Shown: positions 25,680 through 34,831 of the stretch, piece after piece
How positions within the stretch are numbered: position 1 is the first letter of the stretch
Layout of the letters: each line of letters starts with the position of its first letter
DNA from: a delta proteobacterium ML8_F1
GTDB lineage: Bacteria > Bacillota > Clostridia > Peptostreptococcales > Acidaminobacteraceae
Assembly (NCBI GenBank): GCA_002029975.1
Contig: LQBE01000015.1
Span: forward strand, 58,392 to 122,391
Length of the DNA: 64,000 nucleotides
Reading direction: 5' to 3'
Notes under the pieces: generated by a model
Seen by the model: only the letters and a program-made list of their open reading frames with translations
The model's database searches: none
Told to the model about the DNA's origin: nothing
Translations under genes and position numbers: made by a program

Positions 25680-26677
25680 TTATTGTTCTGAGAAGAAATG
25701 CCACGGCTGAAGAAAAAGCAGCCATGATAAAATGGGTAGAGGAACACGGACTGACAGTTAAGGATGCCAGCAGCAGCGAGCATGCCGTTCTAGGCCTCAT
25801 TGGTGATACCCGGAAAATCGATATCACCCAGGTGGAGGCCCACCGGGTTGTGGAAAAGGTCCTCAAGGTAGAGGAGCCCTTCAAACTGGCCTCTAGAACC
25901 TTCCACCCCCTGGATACGGTTATCGACGTCAGGGGACACAGGATAGGAGGAGGCAATTTCACCATCATTGCCGGTCCCTGCTCAGTGGAAAGCGACTACC
26001 AGTTGATGACCGTCGCCCAGTCCGTCAAGGAATCCGGCGCCCATATCCTCAGGGGAGGAGCCTTCAAACCCCGGACTTCCCCCTACAGCTTCCAGGGACT
26101 GGGAGAAGAGGGGCTCAAACTGCTCAGCAAGGCCAGGGACCTGACAGGACTGCCTATTATCACTGAAGTCATGAACACCGAGGACTACGATCTTGTAGAG
26201 CACTACACCGACATTGTCCAGATCGGCGCGCGGAACATGCAGAATTTCGCCCTTCTCAAAAGGGCCGGCCGGGGTAAAAAGCCCATCTGTCTCAAACGGG
26301 GCTTGTCCGCCACCATCGAGGAGCTTCTGATGTCCGCTGAATACATTATGAATGAAGGCAACCAGGAAATCATTCTCTGCGAGAGGGGCATCAGGACCTT
26401 TGAAACCTACACCCGGAATACCCTGGACCTTTCAGTGGTGACGGCCATCAAAGAACTGAGCCATCTTCCGATTTTTGTCGATCCCTCCCACGGGACGGGG
26501 CGCTGGTCCATGGTGGAACCCATGTCCCGGGCGGCGGCGGCCATCGGCTCCGACGGCATCATGGTAGAGGTTCACCACGAGCCGGAACTGGCCCTGTCCG
26601 ACGGACAGCAGTCCCTCAAGCCGGAGCGTTTCAGAAGTCTTGTCGAGTCGGTGACACGAGTCCATCAATCCATATAA
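25676..26677 (+). CDS. aroF: DAHP synthase (3-deoxy-7-phosphoheptulonate synthase), type I-beta
   Basis: First step of the shikimate pathway: phosphoenolpyruvate plus erythrose 4-phosphate. The 333-residue protein has an N-terminal ferredoxin-like regulatory domain (about 1-70), as in the Thermotoga enzyme, where Tyr or Phe binding gives feedback. A barrel follows with IIAGPCSVES, LRGGAFKPRTSPYSFQG, KRGLSATIEE and FVDPSHGTGR. ATG 25676 has GGAGG eight bases upstream; an in-frame TTG at 25661 is less likely. First structural gene behind the attenuator. Confidence 0.95.
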   Translation: MIIVLRRNATAEEKAAMIKWVEEHGLTVKDASSSEHAVLGLIGDTRKIDITQVEAHRVVEKVLKVEEPFKLASRTFHPLDTVIDVRGHRIGGGNFTIIAGPCSVESDYQLMTVAQSVKESGAHILRGGAFKPRTSPYSFQGLGEEGLKLLSKARDLTGLPIITEVMNTEDYDLVEHYTDIVQIGARNMQNFALLKRAGRGKKPICLKRGLSATIEELLMSAEYIMNEGNQEIILCERGIRTFETYTRNTLDLSVVTAIKELSHLPIFVDPSHGTGRWSMVEPMSRAAAAIGSDGIMVEVHHEPELALSDGQQSLKPERFRSLVESVTRVHQSI

Positions 26678-26691
26678 GGCGGTGATTCACA

Positions 26692-27801
26692 TTGTTCAGT
26701 GACTTCAAGGCCATCACTATTGTGGGATTGGGTCTTATTGGCGGTTCCATGGCAAAAGCCCTCAGAGACAAGGGATACAAGGGCCGAATCTATGGCGTGG
26801 ACCATCACGGGGAAAATCTTCGTCAGGCCCTGAAAGACGGGGTCATCGACGGGACTGGATACCATGCATGCGACCTGCTGGTTCTGGCTGTTCCAGTAGG
26901 GCATTATGAGGCAGTGGTCAAAGAGGCCATCGGCTACTTAGATCCCCTGGGAATCGTCACAGACGTGGGGAGTGTCAAGGAAAAAGCCCATCATCAAGTG
27001 ACCCCCCTGCTGGGGGAAGGGCAGACCTTTGTGGGAGGTCACCCTATGATCGGCTCAGAGAAATCAGGATTCAGCGCTTCAAAAACCCACCTTTTTGAAA
27101 ATGCCTACTACTTCATTACCCCGGACACAGAAAGTGAAGGGGTTCAAAAAATCAGACAGCTGGTCGAGGTTCTTGGAGCGAATCCCCTCCTTATGAATCC
27201 AAAGGACCACGACCGGATTGTATCAAGAACCTCCCACATTCCCCAAATCAATGCCGTGGCCATGGTCAATATGACCCTCCTTGGGGAAGAATCCCTGATT
27301 GACTATGTCGGTGGGGGATTCAGAGATACCACCCGGATTGCCTCGAGTGATCCGAAGCTCTGGAAGGATATCCTGTTGAACAATCGTGAGGAGATTCTCG
27401 CGGGCATCAAGGATTACATTCGTTTGCTGGGTGCCATGAGGGATGCCATCGATATCGGGGACGGCCCTTACATCCAGAGTGAGTTTGAAAAGGCCAGAAG
27501 TCAGAGGGAAAAAATTCCCGGACATCTGATGGACTGGATTGAACAGGGATATGAGATTTTCCTGGATGTTCAGGACAGGCCCGGAATGATAGCCGGGGCG
27601 ACTACGATTCTGGCGGACAATGCCATCAACATCAAGGACATTGAGATTGTTCATGCCCGGGAAAACATACCGGGAGTGCTCAAGCTCGGATTCTATAATC
27701 AAGAGGACCAGCTCAAGGCTCAGGAACTCATGAAATCGGCGGATTTCACCTGGAAATCCACCCATCAATCCAAAAACAAGGAGGCGTTTGCATGCAAGTG
27801 A
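26692..27801 (+). CDS. tyrA: Prephenate dehydrogenase with ACT domain
   Basis: Oxidatively decarboxylates prephenate to 4-hydroxyphenylpyruvate for tyrosine. The 369-residue protein has a Rossmann motif IVGLGLIGGSMAKAL at residue 9, VTDVGSVKEKA, GGHPMIGSEKSG and SRTSHIPQ with the catalytic His region. A C-terminal ACT domain starts near residue 295 (IFLDVQDRPGMIAGAT), implying tyrosine feedback. It starts at TTG 26692 behind AAGGCGGTGA and overlaps the aroA start at its end. It carries no chorismate mutase domain; that activity is on PheA. Confidence 0.94.
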   Translation: MFSDFKAITIVGLGLIGGSMAKALRDKGYKGRIYGVDHHGENLRQALKDGVIDGTGYHACDLLVLAVPVGHYEAVVKEAIGYLDPLGIVTDVGSVKEKAHHQVTPLLGEGQTFVGGHPMIGSEKSGFSASKTHLFENAYYFITPDTESEGVQKIRQLVEVLGANPLLMNPKDHDRIVSRTSHIPQINAVAMVNMTLLGEESLIDYVGGGFRDTTRIASSDPKLWKDILLNNREEILAGIKDYIRLLGAMRDAIDIGDGPYIQSEFEKARSQREKIPGHLMDWIEQGYEIFLDVQDRPGMIAGATTILADNAINIKDIEIVHARENIPGVLKLGFYNQEDQLKAQELMKSADFTWKSTHQSKNKEAFACK

Positions 27802-29051
27802 CCATACAACCCCAACGGCTGAAGGGGACTCTGAAGATTCCCCCGTCAAAGAGCGTCAGCCACCGCGCCGTGATTGCCGCATCTCTGGCCCGGGGACATT
27901 CCAAGGTTTCAAATCTCTTGTACTCCAATGATATTCTGGCGACCTGTGACGCCATGGAGGGCTTTGGCGCCCTGATCAACAAGCGGGATAACTGGGCGGA
28001 AATCATTGCGACGGGGCAGTTGAAAAATCCCGGCCGTCCCATCGACTGCAAAGAATCGGGTTCGACCCTGAGGTTTCTGGTGCCCCTGGGAGGGGTCGTG
28101 GAAGAACCCGTGGTGTTTACAGGGGAGGGTCGGCTGAAAACCAGACCCATGACACCCTATTTTGAAATTTTCAAGGACAAGAACATCCGCTATGCCTACA
28201 ATGACGCCCTGCCCCTTTCCGTTGAAGGCGCCCTCACTCCCGGGACCTATTCCCTGGCCGGGGATGTCAGTTCCCAGTTTATCACAGGGCTTCTTTTCGT
28301 ACTCCCTCTCCTTCAGGGGGATTCTGAAATCACTGTGACTTCACCCCTGGAATCCAAGCCCTATGTGGATATTTCCCTGGAGGTCCTCAAAACCTTCGGT
28401 ATCCGGGTGGAGAATTACAACCACGAAAAATTTGTGATTCCGGGCTTTCAACAGTACACCCCCGCCGATTTTACGGTAGAGGGGGACTATTCCCAGGCGG
28501 CTTTCTGGATTGTTGCGGGTCTCATCGGAGGGGAGATTACCGTGGAAGGGCTCAGAAAGGACACGCTGCAGGGGGACCGGGCCATTATCGATATTGCAAG
28601 AGCCATGGGAGGAAACATTGAGACCGCCGATGAAGGGGTTGTGGCCAGGAAATCCCGGACCAGGGGGATGACCATTGATGCGTCACAGTGTCCGGACCTG
28701 GTGCCGATTCTGACAGTTCTTGCCGCTCTCAGTGAAGGGAAAACCCGGATTGTCAATGCGTCGAGACTCAGACTCAAGGAGTCCGACCGCCTCAAGGCCA
28801 TCGCCGAGGAGCTCAACAAGCTCGGGGCCCAGATTATAGAAAATCCTGACGGACTGGATATCTACGGGAAAGAACATCTCAAGGGAGGGGAGGTCGACTC
28901 CTGGAAGGATCACCGGATTGCCATGAGTCTGGCCATTGCCTCGATTCGGTGTACTGAAGCCGTCAGCATCCATGGAGCCCAGGCCATTGAAAAATCCTAC
29001 CCGAACTTCTTTGAGCATTTCAAATCCCTAGGAGGTCTCATCATTGAATAG
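27792..29051 (+). CDS. aroA: EPSP synthase (3-phosphoshikimate 1-carboxyvinyltransferase)
   Basis: Adds enolpyruvate to shikimate 3-phosphate. The 419-residue protein shows KGTLKIPPSKSVSHRAVIAA at the N-terminus, ESGSTLRFLVPL, SLAGDVSSQFITGLL, RLRLKESDRLKAIAEEL and DHRIAMSLAIAS, all family signatures. The alanine at SVSHRAV and the GSTLRFL segment cannot by themselves place it in class I or II. ATG 27792 follows GGAGG inside the end of tyrA; the end overlaps aroC. Confidence 0.96.
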   Translation: MQVTIQPQRLKGTLKIPPSKSVSHRAVIAASLARGHSKVSNLLYSNDILATCDAMEGFGALINKRDNWAEIIATGQLKNPGRPIDCKESGSTLRFLVPLGGVVEEPVVFTGEGRLKTRPMTPYFEIFKDKNIRYAYNDALPLSVEGALTPGTYSLAGDVSSQFITGLLFVLPLLQGDSEITVTSPLESKPYVDISLEVLKTFGIRVENYNHEKFVIPGFQQYTPADFTVEGDYSQAAFWIVAGLIGGEITVEGLRKDTLQGDRAIIDIARAMGGNIETADEGVVARKSRTRGMTIDASQCPDLVPILTVLAALSEGKTRIVNASRLRLKESDRLKAIAEELNKLGAQIIENPDGLDIYGKEHLKGGEVDSWKDHRIAMSLAIASIRCTEAVSIHGAQAIEKSYPNFFEHFKSLGGLIIE

Positions 29052-30078
29052 TACATGGGGCAAGCATATCGTATATTCACTTTTTGGAGAATCCCACGGG
29101 CCCATGATCGGCATCACCATCCATCATCTTCCCGCCGGGATTCCCCTGGATTTCCAAGCCATAAAAAAAGAAATGGACCGCAGACGTCCCGGCAGCTCTC
29201 CCCATACCACCCCCAGGAAAGAGGCTGACGATTTCAATATCATCTCCGGCTTTTTTGAGGGGAAAACCACAGGGGCACCTCTGACGGCCCTGATTGAAAA
29301 CACTTCCCGACGTTCGGAGGACTATGACGTCCTCAAGGATGTCATGCGGCCCTCCCATGCGGATTACGGGGCTCATGTGAAGTACCTGGGATACAATGAC
29401 CACCGGGGTGGCGGACATTTTTCAGGGAGGCTGACTGCGCCGGTGGTTTTTGCCGGAGCCATTGCCCGCCAGCTTCTCGGTTTGAAGGGTATCCGGATTG
29501 AAGGAGAAATTACCTCAGTCGCCCAGCAGAGCCTGGAAGGCTTCACCCCTCAGGAGGATATGAAGCGGGCTGTCAAAAAAGCCATGGCTGAAAACGATTC
29601 TTTGGGGGGAAGTCTTCAAATCAGGGGCACAGGGATTCCCGCGGGAGTGGGAGAACCCTTTTTCAATTCCGTGGAGAGCCAGCTGTCACATCTGTTTTTC
29701 GCCATTCCCGCTGTAAAAAGTGTGAGCTTCGGCCTGGGAGAGGGCTTTGCTTCAAAAAAAGGCAGTGAGGTCAGGGATGAAATGTTCTTTGAGAAGGAGG
29801 GGGTTGTCATCCCGGAGAATTTCAATGGGGGGGTCATCGGCGGCATTACCAACGGCATGCCCGTGGTAGCCAATCTGGTTATCAAGCCCACCTCGTCCAT
29901 CAAACAACCCCAGAACACCATTAATGTCGCCACCAGGGAAAACACAACCCTCATCGTAGAAGGCCGCCACGATCCCTGCATTGTTCTCAGAGCGCTGCCC
30001 GTGGCTGAGGCCATGATGGCCATGGGGATTCTGGAGCTCTACATGGACTACGACTATTCAGGGAGGTGGCAGGAATGA
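29044..30078 (+). CDS. aroC: Chorismate synthase
   Basis: Flavin-dependent 1,4-elimination of phosphate from EPSP to give chorismate, the branch point for Phe, Tyr and Trp. The 344-residue protein shows LFGESHGPMIGITI near the start, RRRPGSSPHTTPRKE, MRPSHADYGAHVKY, GRLTAPVVFAGAIARQLL, and a C-terminal GRHDPCIVLRALPVAEAM. It starts at TTG 29044 overlapping aroA by eight bases, and its TGA overlaps the pheA ATG. It uses reduced FMN, supplied elsewhere. Confidence 0.96.
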   Translation: MNSTWGKHIVYSLFGESHGPMIGITIHHLPAGIPLDFQAIKKEMDRRRPGSSPHTTPRKEADDFNIISGFFEGKTTGAPLTALIENTSRRSEDYDVLKDVMRPSHADYGAHVKYLGYNDHRGGGHFSGRLTAPVVFAGAIARQLLGLKGIRIEGEITSVAQQSLEGFTPQEDMKRAVKKAMAENDSLGGSLQIRGTGIPAGVGEPFFNSVESQLSHLFFAIPAVKSVSFGLGEGFASKKGSEVRDEMFFEKEGVVIPENFNGGVIGGITNGMPVVANLVIKPTSSIKQPQNTINVATRENTTLIVEGRHDPCIVLRALPVAEAMMAMGILELYMDYDYSGRWQE

Positions 30079-31169
30079 TCAGGGACATCAGAGAAAAAAT
30101 CGATCTGATTGACGATGAGCTGGTGAAGCTCATCAGTCGTCGGATTGAACTGGTGGAGGAAGTGGCAGGCTACAAGATGGCCAACAATCTGGACGTCAAG
30201 GATACCGACCGGGAGCTTGAAATCAAGAGGCGGCTCCTGGGGCTGATTGAAAACAAAGACCATCAAGAGGAGATTCTCGCCTTGATGGAAGCGGTTTTTG
30301 ATTTGAGTCGGAAGCGCCAAAGGGGCAGAATCAATGCGGAGGCCGTCATCGGCTATCAGGGGACCAAGGGCTCTTTCAGTGAGGAAATGGCGATTGACTA
30401 CTTTGGTGAATCCATGGACAAAAAAGCCTATGAGACCTTTGAAGAGGTTTTTCACGCCCTGGCCAACAAGGAAATCACCTACGGGGTACTGCCCATTGAA
30501 AATTCCTCCACCGGTGCGGTGAAGGAGATCTACGATCTTTTGAATCGCTACAGCTTCTTTATTGTGGGGGAGCATTATCTGAAGGTCAACCAACATCTCA
30601 TCGGCCTTGAAAATGCCAAGGTGGATTCCATCAAGGAGGTTTACTCCCATCCCCAGGGGATTGAACAATGCGAGCATTTTCTGAGCTATTATCCAGGCTG
30701 GAAAAAGGTGAGTTATCTCAATACCGCCATGAGTGTCGCGCTGGTGAAGAAGACCCAGGACCCCACAATTGCCGCCATAGCCAGCGAGCGGGCGGCGAAA
30801 ATCCACGGGCTTCACATTATCAAAGACACTATCAATGACAACAAGCTCAACACCACCCGGTTCATTGTCATCAAGGGTGAGATGGAGGAGGACGCCTCCT
30901 TTGACAAGATCAGTCTGATGTTTACCACGGCCCACACCTCTGGCGCGCTCTATAATATTCTGGCCGTCCTTGCCAAAAACAACATCAATATGATGAAAAT
31001 CGAGTCAAGACCCTTGAAACACCAGCCGGGACAGTATTTCTTCTTTGTCGATATCGAGGGGAAACTCGGAAATGAGAATGTCAAAAGAGCCCTTCGGGAT
31101 ATCAATGACCACAAGCGGTACTTTCGAGTACTGGGACATTACAAGAAAAAAGAAGGCTTCAGCAGCTGA
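30075..31169 (+). CDS. pheA: Bifunctional chorismate mutase / prephenate dehydratase
   Basis: Rearranges chorismate to prephenate and dehydrates it to phenylpyruvate. An AroQ chorismate mutase domain covers about residues 1-85 (IDLIDDELVKLISRRIELVEEV). The prephenate dehydratase domain (about 90-265) has GYQGTKGSFSEEMA, LPIENSSTGAVKE and the catalytic NTTRFIVI. A C-terminal ACT domain holds MMKIESRP, the Phe-binding ESRP motif, so Phe should inhibit it. ATG 30075 overlaps the aroC stop (ATGA) with GGGAGG upstream; an in-frame GTG at 30066 is a less likely alternative. Last gene of the aromatic operon. Confidence 0.95.
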   Translation: MIRDIREKIDLIDDELVKLISRRIELVEEVAGYKMANNLDVKDTDRELEIKRRLLGLIENKDHQEEILALMEAVFDLSRKRQRGRINAEAVIGYQGTKGSFSEEMAIDYFGESMDKKAYETFEEVFHALANKEITYGVLPIENSSTGAVKEIYDLLNRYSFFIVGEHYLKVNQHLIGLENAKVDSIKEVYSHPQGIEQCEHFLSYYPGWKKVSYLNTAMSVALVKKTQDPTIAAIASERAAKIHGLHIIKDTINDNKLNTTRFIVIKGEMEEDASFDKISLMFTTAHTSGALYNILAVLAKNNINMMKIESRPLKHQPGQYFFFVDIEGKLGNENVKRALRDINDHKRYFRVLGHYKKKEGFSS

Positions 31170-31170
31170 A

Positions 31171-31204
31171 AAATCCCCTGCTTTGAGGGACAAGCAGGGG
31201 ATTT
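31171..31204. terminator. Bidirectional terminator between pheA and the M20 operon
   Basis: A perfect 13-bp stem AAATCCCCTGCTT/AAGCAGGGGATTT (31171-31183/31192-31204), flanked by A on one side and T on the other, serving the convergent operons. Confidence 0.88.
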
Positions 31205-31205
31205 G

Positions 31206-32378
31206 CTATTTCAGAAAATTGAGTGCGAAGCGGGCATAGAGTTCAGCACCGTGCGCCAGAGCCTCCTCGTCGATGTCAAATCGTGGATGATGGTGGGGGT
31301 GGAGGATGCCTTTGGCAGAATTTTGACAGCCCACGAAGGCGATGGCTCCTGGCAGGCGTTCGAGATAGTAGGCAAGATCTTCACTGCCGGTGGTTTTTTC
31401 GAAGAGGACGTTTCCCTCGGGTCCCAGGAATTCTTCAACGGATTGCCTGGCCAGGCTGCTGATATGGGAATCATTGATGGTGGGAGGCGTGCCGTGGTTG
31501 AAGTTGAGGCTGAAATTCCCCCGATAGGATTCGGCGATAAAGGTGCCGTAGCGATTGATAATCTCTGGCAGCTCGGCCCGGATTGCAGGGCTGAAGGTTC
31601 TAGCGGTCCCTGAAATTTTCGCCCTGGCTGCCAGAACATTGAACCGCGTTCCCGAGTCCACTTCGCCAAAGGTGAGGACTGTGGGTTCCAAGGGGCTGAT
31701 TTCCCGGCTCATGAGGGCGTTGATGTTCATGATAAAGGCGGCGGCAATCAGGGCGGCATCCACTCCCTGGTTGGGCATGGAACCGTGTCCCCCCCTGCCT
31801 TCGATATGACATTCCACATAGTCCCCCGAGGCCATTCGAGGTCCGGCTTCCGCTGAGATTTGTCCCGTGGGAAGACCCATCCACAGATGAATTCCCAAAA
31901 GACCGTCAACATCCTCGAGTGCACCGGCTTCAATCATTTTTCTGGCACCGGCTACCAGCTCCTCGGCGGGCTGGAAAATCAGTTTCACAGTGCCTTCAAA
32001 GGTATTCTCCAGGGATTTGAGGACCCTGGCCGCACCAAGGAGCATGGCGGTGTGGCCGTCGTGACCGCAGGCGTGCATGACACCTTCCCGGGTGGACTTG
32101 TAGGGGACGTCATTTTCCTGGGTGACCATGAGAGCGTCCATATCAGCTCTCAGAGCAACGGTTTTTCCGGGTCTGGTGCCTTCAATGGTCCCGACAACTC
32201 CGGTTCCCGCCATGATTTCAAAGGAGATGCCCATGGCTTCAAGCTCCTCCTGGACCCGCTTCGAGGTTTCAAATTCTTCAAAGCTGGGTTCGGGATGGGC
32301 GTGGAAATGTCTTCTGAGGTCAATCATATACTGTCTTTGGGCTTTGATGCCTTCACTGATTGGATTCATGGGACTCAC
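31206..32378 (-). CDS. M20D-family amidohydrolase (N-acyl-amino-acid hydrolase type), copy 1
   Basis: Probable zinc- or manganese-dependent hydrolase that removes acyl groups from amino acids or cleaves small peptides. The 390-residue protein has the metal-binding motifs ALRADMDAL, MHACGHDGHTAMLLGAA and FQPAEE, a dimerisation domain (about 180-290) with GGHGSMPNQGVDA, and a C-terminal HPHHHPRFDIDEEAL. It starts at GTG 32378 overlapping the stop of copy 2. Substrate cannot be told from sequence; the neighbours suggest N-acylated or N-carbamoylated amino acids. Confidence 0.9.
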   Translation of the reverse strand: MSPMNPISEGIKAQRQYMIDLRRHFHAHPEPSFEEFETSKRVQEELEAMGISFEIMAGTGVVGTIEGTRPGKTVALRADMDALMVTQENDVPYKSTREGVMHACGHDGHTAMLLGAARVLKSLENTFEGTVKLIFQPAEELVAGARKMIEAGALEDVDGLLGIHLWMGLPTGQISAEAGPRMASGDYVECHIEGRGGHGSMPNQGVDAALIAAAFIMNINALMSREISPLEPTVLTFGEVDSGTRFNVLAARAKISGTARTFSPAIRAELPEIINRYGTFIAESYRGNFSLNFNHGTPPTINDSHISSLARQSVEEFLGPEGNVLFEKTTGSEDLAYYLERLPGAIAFVGCQNSAKGILHPHHHPRFDIDEEALAHGAELYARFALNFLK

Positions 32379-33538
32379 CGATTCAAAAAGTCGAGGGCGA
32401 ACTGGGCGTAAATGCCAGCGGCATTCTTCAGAGCGTCTTCGTCGATATCAAATTTCGGATGGTGGTGGGGATAGTAGTCAAGCTTTGCCGTATTTTTGGA
32501 ACCCACAAAGGCGAACATGGTAGGGGCTTTTTTTGAAAAAATACTGAAGTCTTCTCCGCCGGTGGTCTTCGGCACTTCAGCGACACCCGCTTCACCCAGT
32601 ATTGAGATCACGGACTCCCTTGCGATTTTGGCCAGTTCCGGATCATTGATGGTGGGAAGCACCAGCTGGGAATAATCTAGAACTGCCTCGGCGCGATAGG
32701 CCTTGGCTGTATTCTGGACAATTCGATCAATCTGTTCTTCAAAGGCATCGTTGACCTCCATGCTGAAGCATCGGGTAGTGCCTTCGAGATAGGCTTCCCC
32801 TGGCAGAACGTTGAACCGGGTGCCTGACTTGAAAATGCCGATGGAGAGGACTGCGGGGTCCAGAGGACTGATTTCGCGGCTGACAATGGATTGAAGATTC
32901 ATCAGGGTCGCAGCCCCCACCAGGGCCGCATCGACCCCTTGATTGGGCATGGAGCCGTGTCCCCCCTTGCCTTTGATTTTGATATTGAAGATGCCCGCCG
33001 AGGCCATGCGTCCGCCCGGCTCAACAGAGATTTTTCCTACCTCCAGATCATTCCACAGGTGAAGTCCGAAAACCGCATCACAGTCATCCACGACCCCGTC
33101 GTCGACGAGGGCCTGGGCACCTTTTGCCGTTTCCTCTCCCGGCTGGAAGAGAAGCTTGACGGTACCTTTTATTTCCCCTTCGAGGGATTTGAGGATTTTT
33201 GCCGCACTGAGCAGACCCGCAGTATGGCCGTCATGACCGCAGCCGTGCATGATGCCTTCATTCTGGGATTTGTAGGGGACGTCGCTTTCTTCAGTAAGCT
33301 CCAGAGCATCCATGTCAGCCCTCAGACCAATGGTTTTTCCAGGGGCTTGTCCCTTGATGACGCCGACCACACCGGTACCGCCGGCTTTGAAGCATTCAAC
33401 ACCCATTTTTTCGAGTTCTTCCATGACTCTTTTCTGGGTTTCATATTCCTTCATACTGGCCTCTGGATGGCTGTGGAAGTGTCTTCTCATCTCCACACCG
33501 TACGCAGCGACCTGATCCATTAATACTTTCACACTCAT
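32375..33538 (-). CDS. M20D-family amidohydrolase, copy 2
   Basis: A 387-residue paralogue of the adjacent downstream hydrolase, with the same metal motifs (GLRADMDALEL, MHGCGHDGHTAGLLSAA, FQPGEE), the dimerisation motif GGHGSMPNQGVDAALVGAA, and YYPHHHPKFDIDEDAL near the end. The similarity points to a local gene duplication followed by divergence in substrate. ATG 33538 overlaps the stop of the carbamoylase-like gene upstream (ATGA), so the set is translationally coupled. Confidence 0.9.
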   Translation of the reverse strand: MSVKVLMDQVAAYGVEMRRHFHSHPEASMKEYETQKRVMEELEKMGVECFKAGGTGVVGVIKGQAPGKTIGLRADMDALELTEESDVPYKSQNEGIMHGCGHDGHTAGLLSAAKILKSLEGEIKGTVKLLFQPGEETAKGAQALVDDGVVDDCDAVFGLHLWNDLEVGKISVEPGGRMASAGIFNIKIKGKGGHGSMPNQGVDAALVGAATLMNLQSIVSREISPLDPAVLSIGIFKSGTRFNVLPGEAYLEGTTRCFSMEVNDAFEEQIDRIVQNTAKAYRAEAVLDYSQLVLPTINDPELAKIARESVISILGEAGVAEVPKTTGGEDFSIFSKKAPTMFAFVGSKNTAKLDYYPHHHPKFDIDEDALKNAAGIYAQFALDFLNR

Positions 33539-34773
33539 TTGATAGCCTCCCCTAGTTGAAGTATGGTTTCATAGATGACTTCGATGCCCTTTTGCAGATC
33601 CTCGTAATCGGTCCATTCCTCGGGACAATGGCTTCGCCCGTCCCGGCTGGGGACGAAAATCAGACCCACATCGGTGAAAAGCCCCATAATCATAGCGTCA
33701 TGTCCGGCGCCACTGAGCATCATTTCATAGGAGAATCCCAAAGCCTCGGCATTTTCCCTGAAACTGGCCACAATCCCTTTTTCCATGGGGACCGGCTTGA
33801 CGCCCAGAAGGATTTCAGTCTCATAGCTTACAGGAGTCCCCTGCGAAGCACTGTCCAGGGCCTCAGTGATTTTCCCGACAATTCTCTCAATGCTCTCTGA
33901 GTCCTTTGAGCGGATATCCACGACAAAGGTGACGGATTCAGGCACGATGTTTGAAGCGCCGGGTTTCACTTCCAGAACCCCCACAGTGGAAACACTGCCG
34001 TTTTTTTCAGCTACCGGGAAATCCGGAATCCGGGCAATTACCTGTGAGGCCACCACCAGGGGATCCGCCCGCATATCCATGGGGGTGGTGCCGGCATGGT
34101 CAGGCCGACCCTTGAGGGTGACTTTAAGCTGGGTAATCCCCACAATGAATTCCACTATGCCGATATCACTGCCCCTGCTTTCCAGAACAGGCCCCTGCTC
34201 AATGTGAAGCTCAATAAAGGCCTTGACCTGATCCTTTGTGCGCTTGGCTTTTTCGATTTCCCTGGGATTGAAACCGAAGGATTCAAAGGCTTCAGCCATG
34301 GAAATGCCGTCGGCATCCCGTCGTTTGAGCAGCAGCTCATAATCCACAAGGCCTGCCATGGCCCGGGAACCGAAAACGCCGGAGCCGAACCGCCCTCCCT
34401 CTTCTTCAATCATAGCGACAAATTCAATGGGATAGCGGGTCTGAATCTTCTCATCCTGGAGGGTCCGCATGATTTCCAGGGCCATGATGACCCCTGCGGG
34501 ACCGTCGAAGTGACCGCCGTTCTTTACAGAATCAAAATGTGACCCGATCAGAATAGCGGGCAGGTCCTCTGTTCCGGCGCGTCTTCCAAAGAGGGAGCCG
34601 GCGGGATCCTCGTAAACGTTCAAGTCAAGTTTTTGAAGTTCCTTTCTCAGGTACTCCCGGGCGCCGCGGTCTTCCTCAGTCAAAGAAAACCGGGTCAACC
34701 CCTTTTCCGGCGTTGCGTTGAATTGTTGCAGATTTTCAAGATCCTGCTGAATGCGTTCGAGTCTGGTTTTCAT
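33535..34773 (-). CDS. M20-family N-carbamoyl-L-amino-acid hydrolase / allantoate amidohydrolase type
   Basis: A 412-residue zinc hydrolase of the hydantoinase/carbamoylase branch of M20. Landmarks are FSLTEEDRGAREYL, GSHFDSVKNGGHFDGPAGV (metal ligands), EEEGGRFGSGVFGSRAMAG, ELHIEQGPVLE, GRPDHAGTTPMDMR, and a C-terminal LSGAGHDAMI. Such enzymes cleave N-carbamoyl amino acids, ureidoglycolate-like compounds or beta-ureidopropionate. No hydantoinase or dihydropyrimidinase gene accompanies it here. ATG 34773 follows AGGAG. Its coupling to two M20D enzymes and a transporter suggests a scavenging pathway. Confidence 0.88.
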   Translation of the reverse strand: MKTRLERIQQDLENLQQFNATPEKGLTRFSLTEEDRGAREYLRKELQKLDLNVYEDPAGSLFGRRAGTEDLPAILIGSHFDSVKNGGHFDGPAGVIMALEIMRTLQDEKIQTRYPIEFVAMIEEEGGRFGSGVFGSRAMAGLVDYELLLKRRDADGISMAEAFESFGFNPREIEKAKRTKDQVKAFIELHIEQGPVLESRGSDIGIVEFIVGITQLKVTLKGRPDHAGTTPMDMRADPLVVASQVIARIPDFPVAEKNGSVSTVGVLEVKPGASNIVPESVTFVVDIRSKDSESIERIVGKITEALDSASQGTPVSYETEILLGVKPVPMEKGIVASFRENAEALGFSYEMMLSGAGHDAMIMGLFTDVGLIFVPSRDGRSHCPEEWTDYEDLQKGIEVIYETILQLGEAIK

Positions 34774-34831
34774 AATTTCACTCCTAAAGACCCCTAATAC
34801 TGCAAAGGGGTCCTTTTAATTGGTTGGTGGT

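Noticed and set aside
34786-34817. Hairpin between transporter and carbamoylase-like gene as a full terminator
   Set aside because: The 3' side has only three T in the transcribed direction, so it is at most an intercistronic processing or attenuation hairpin.
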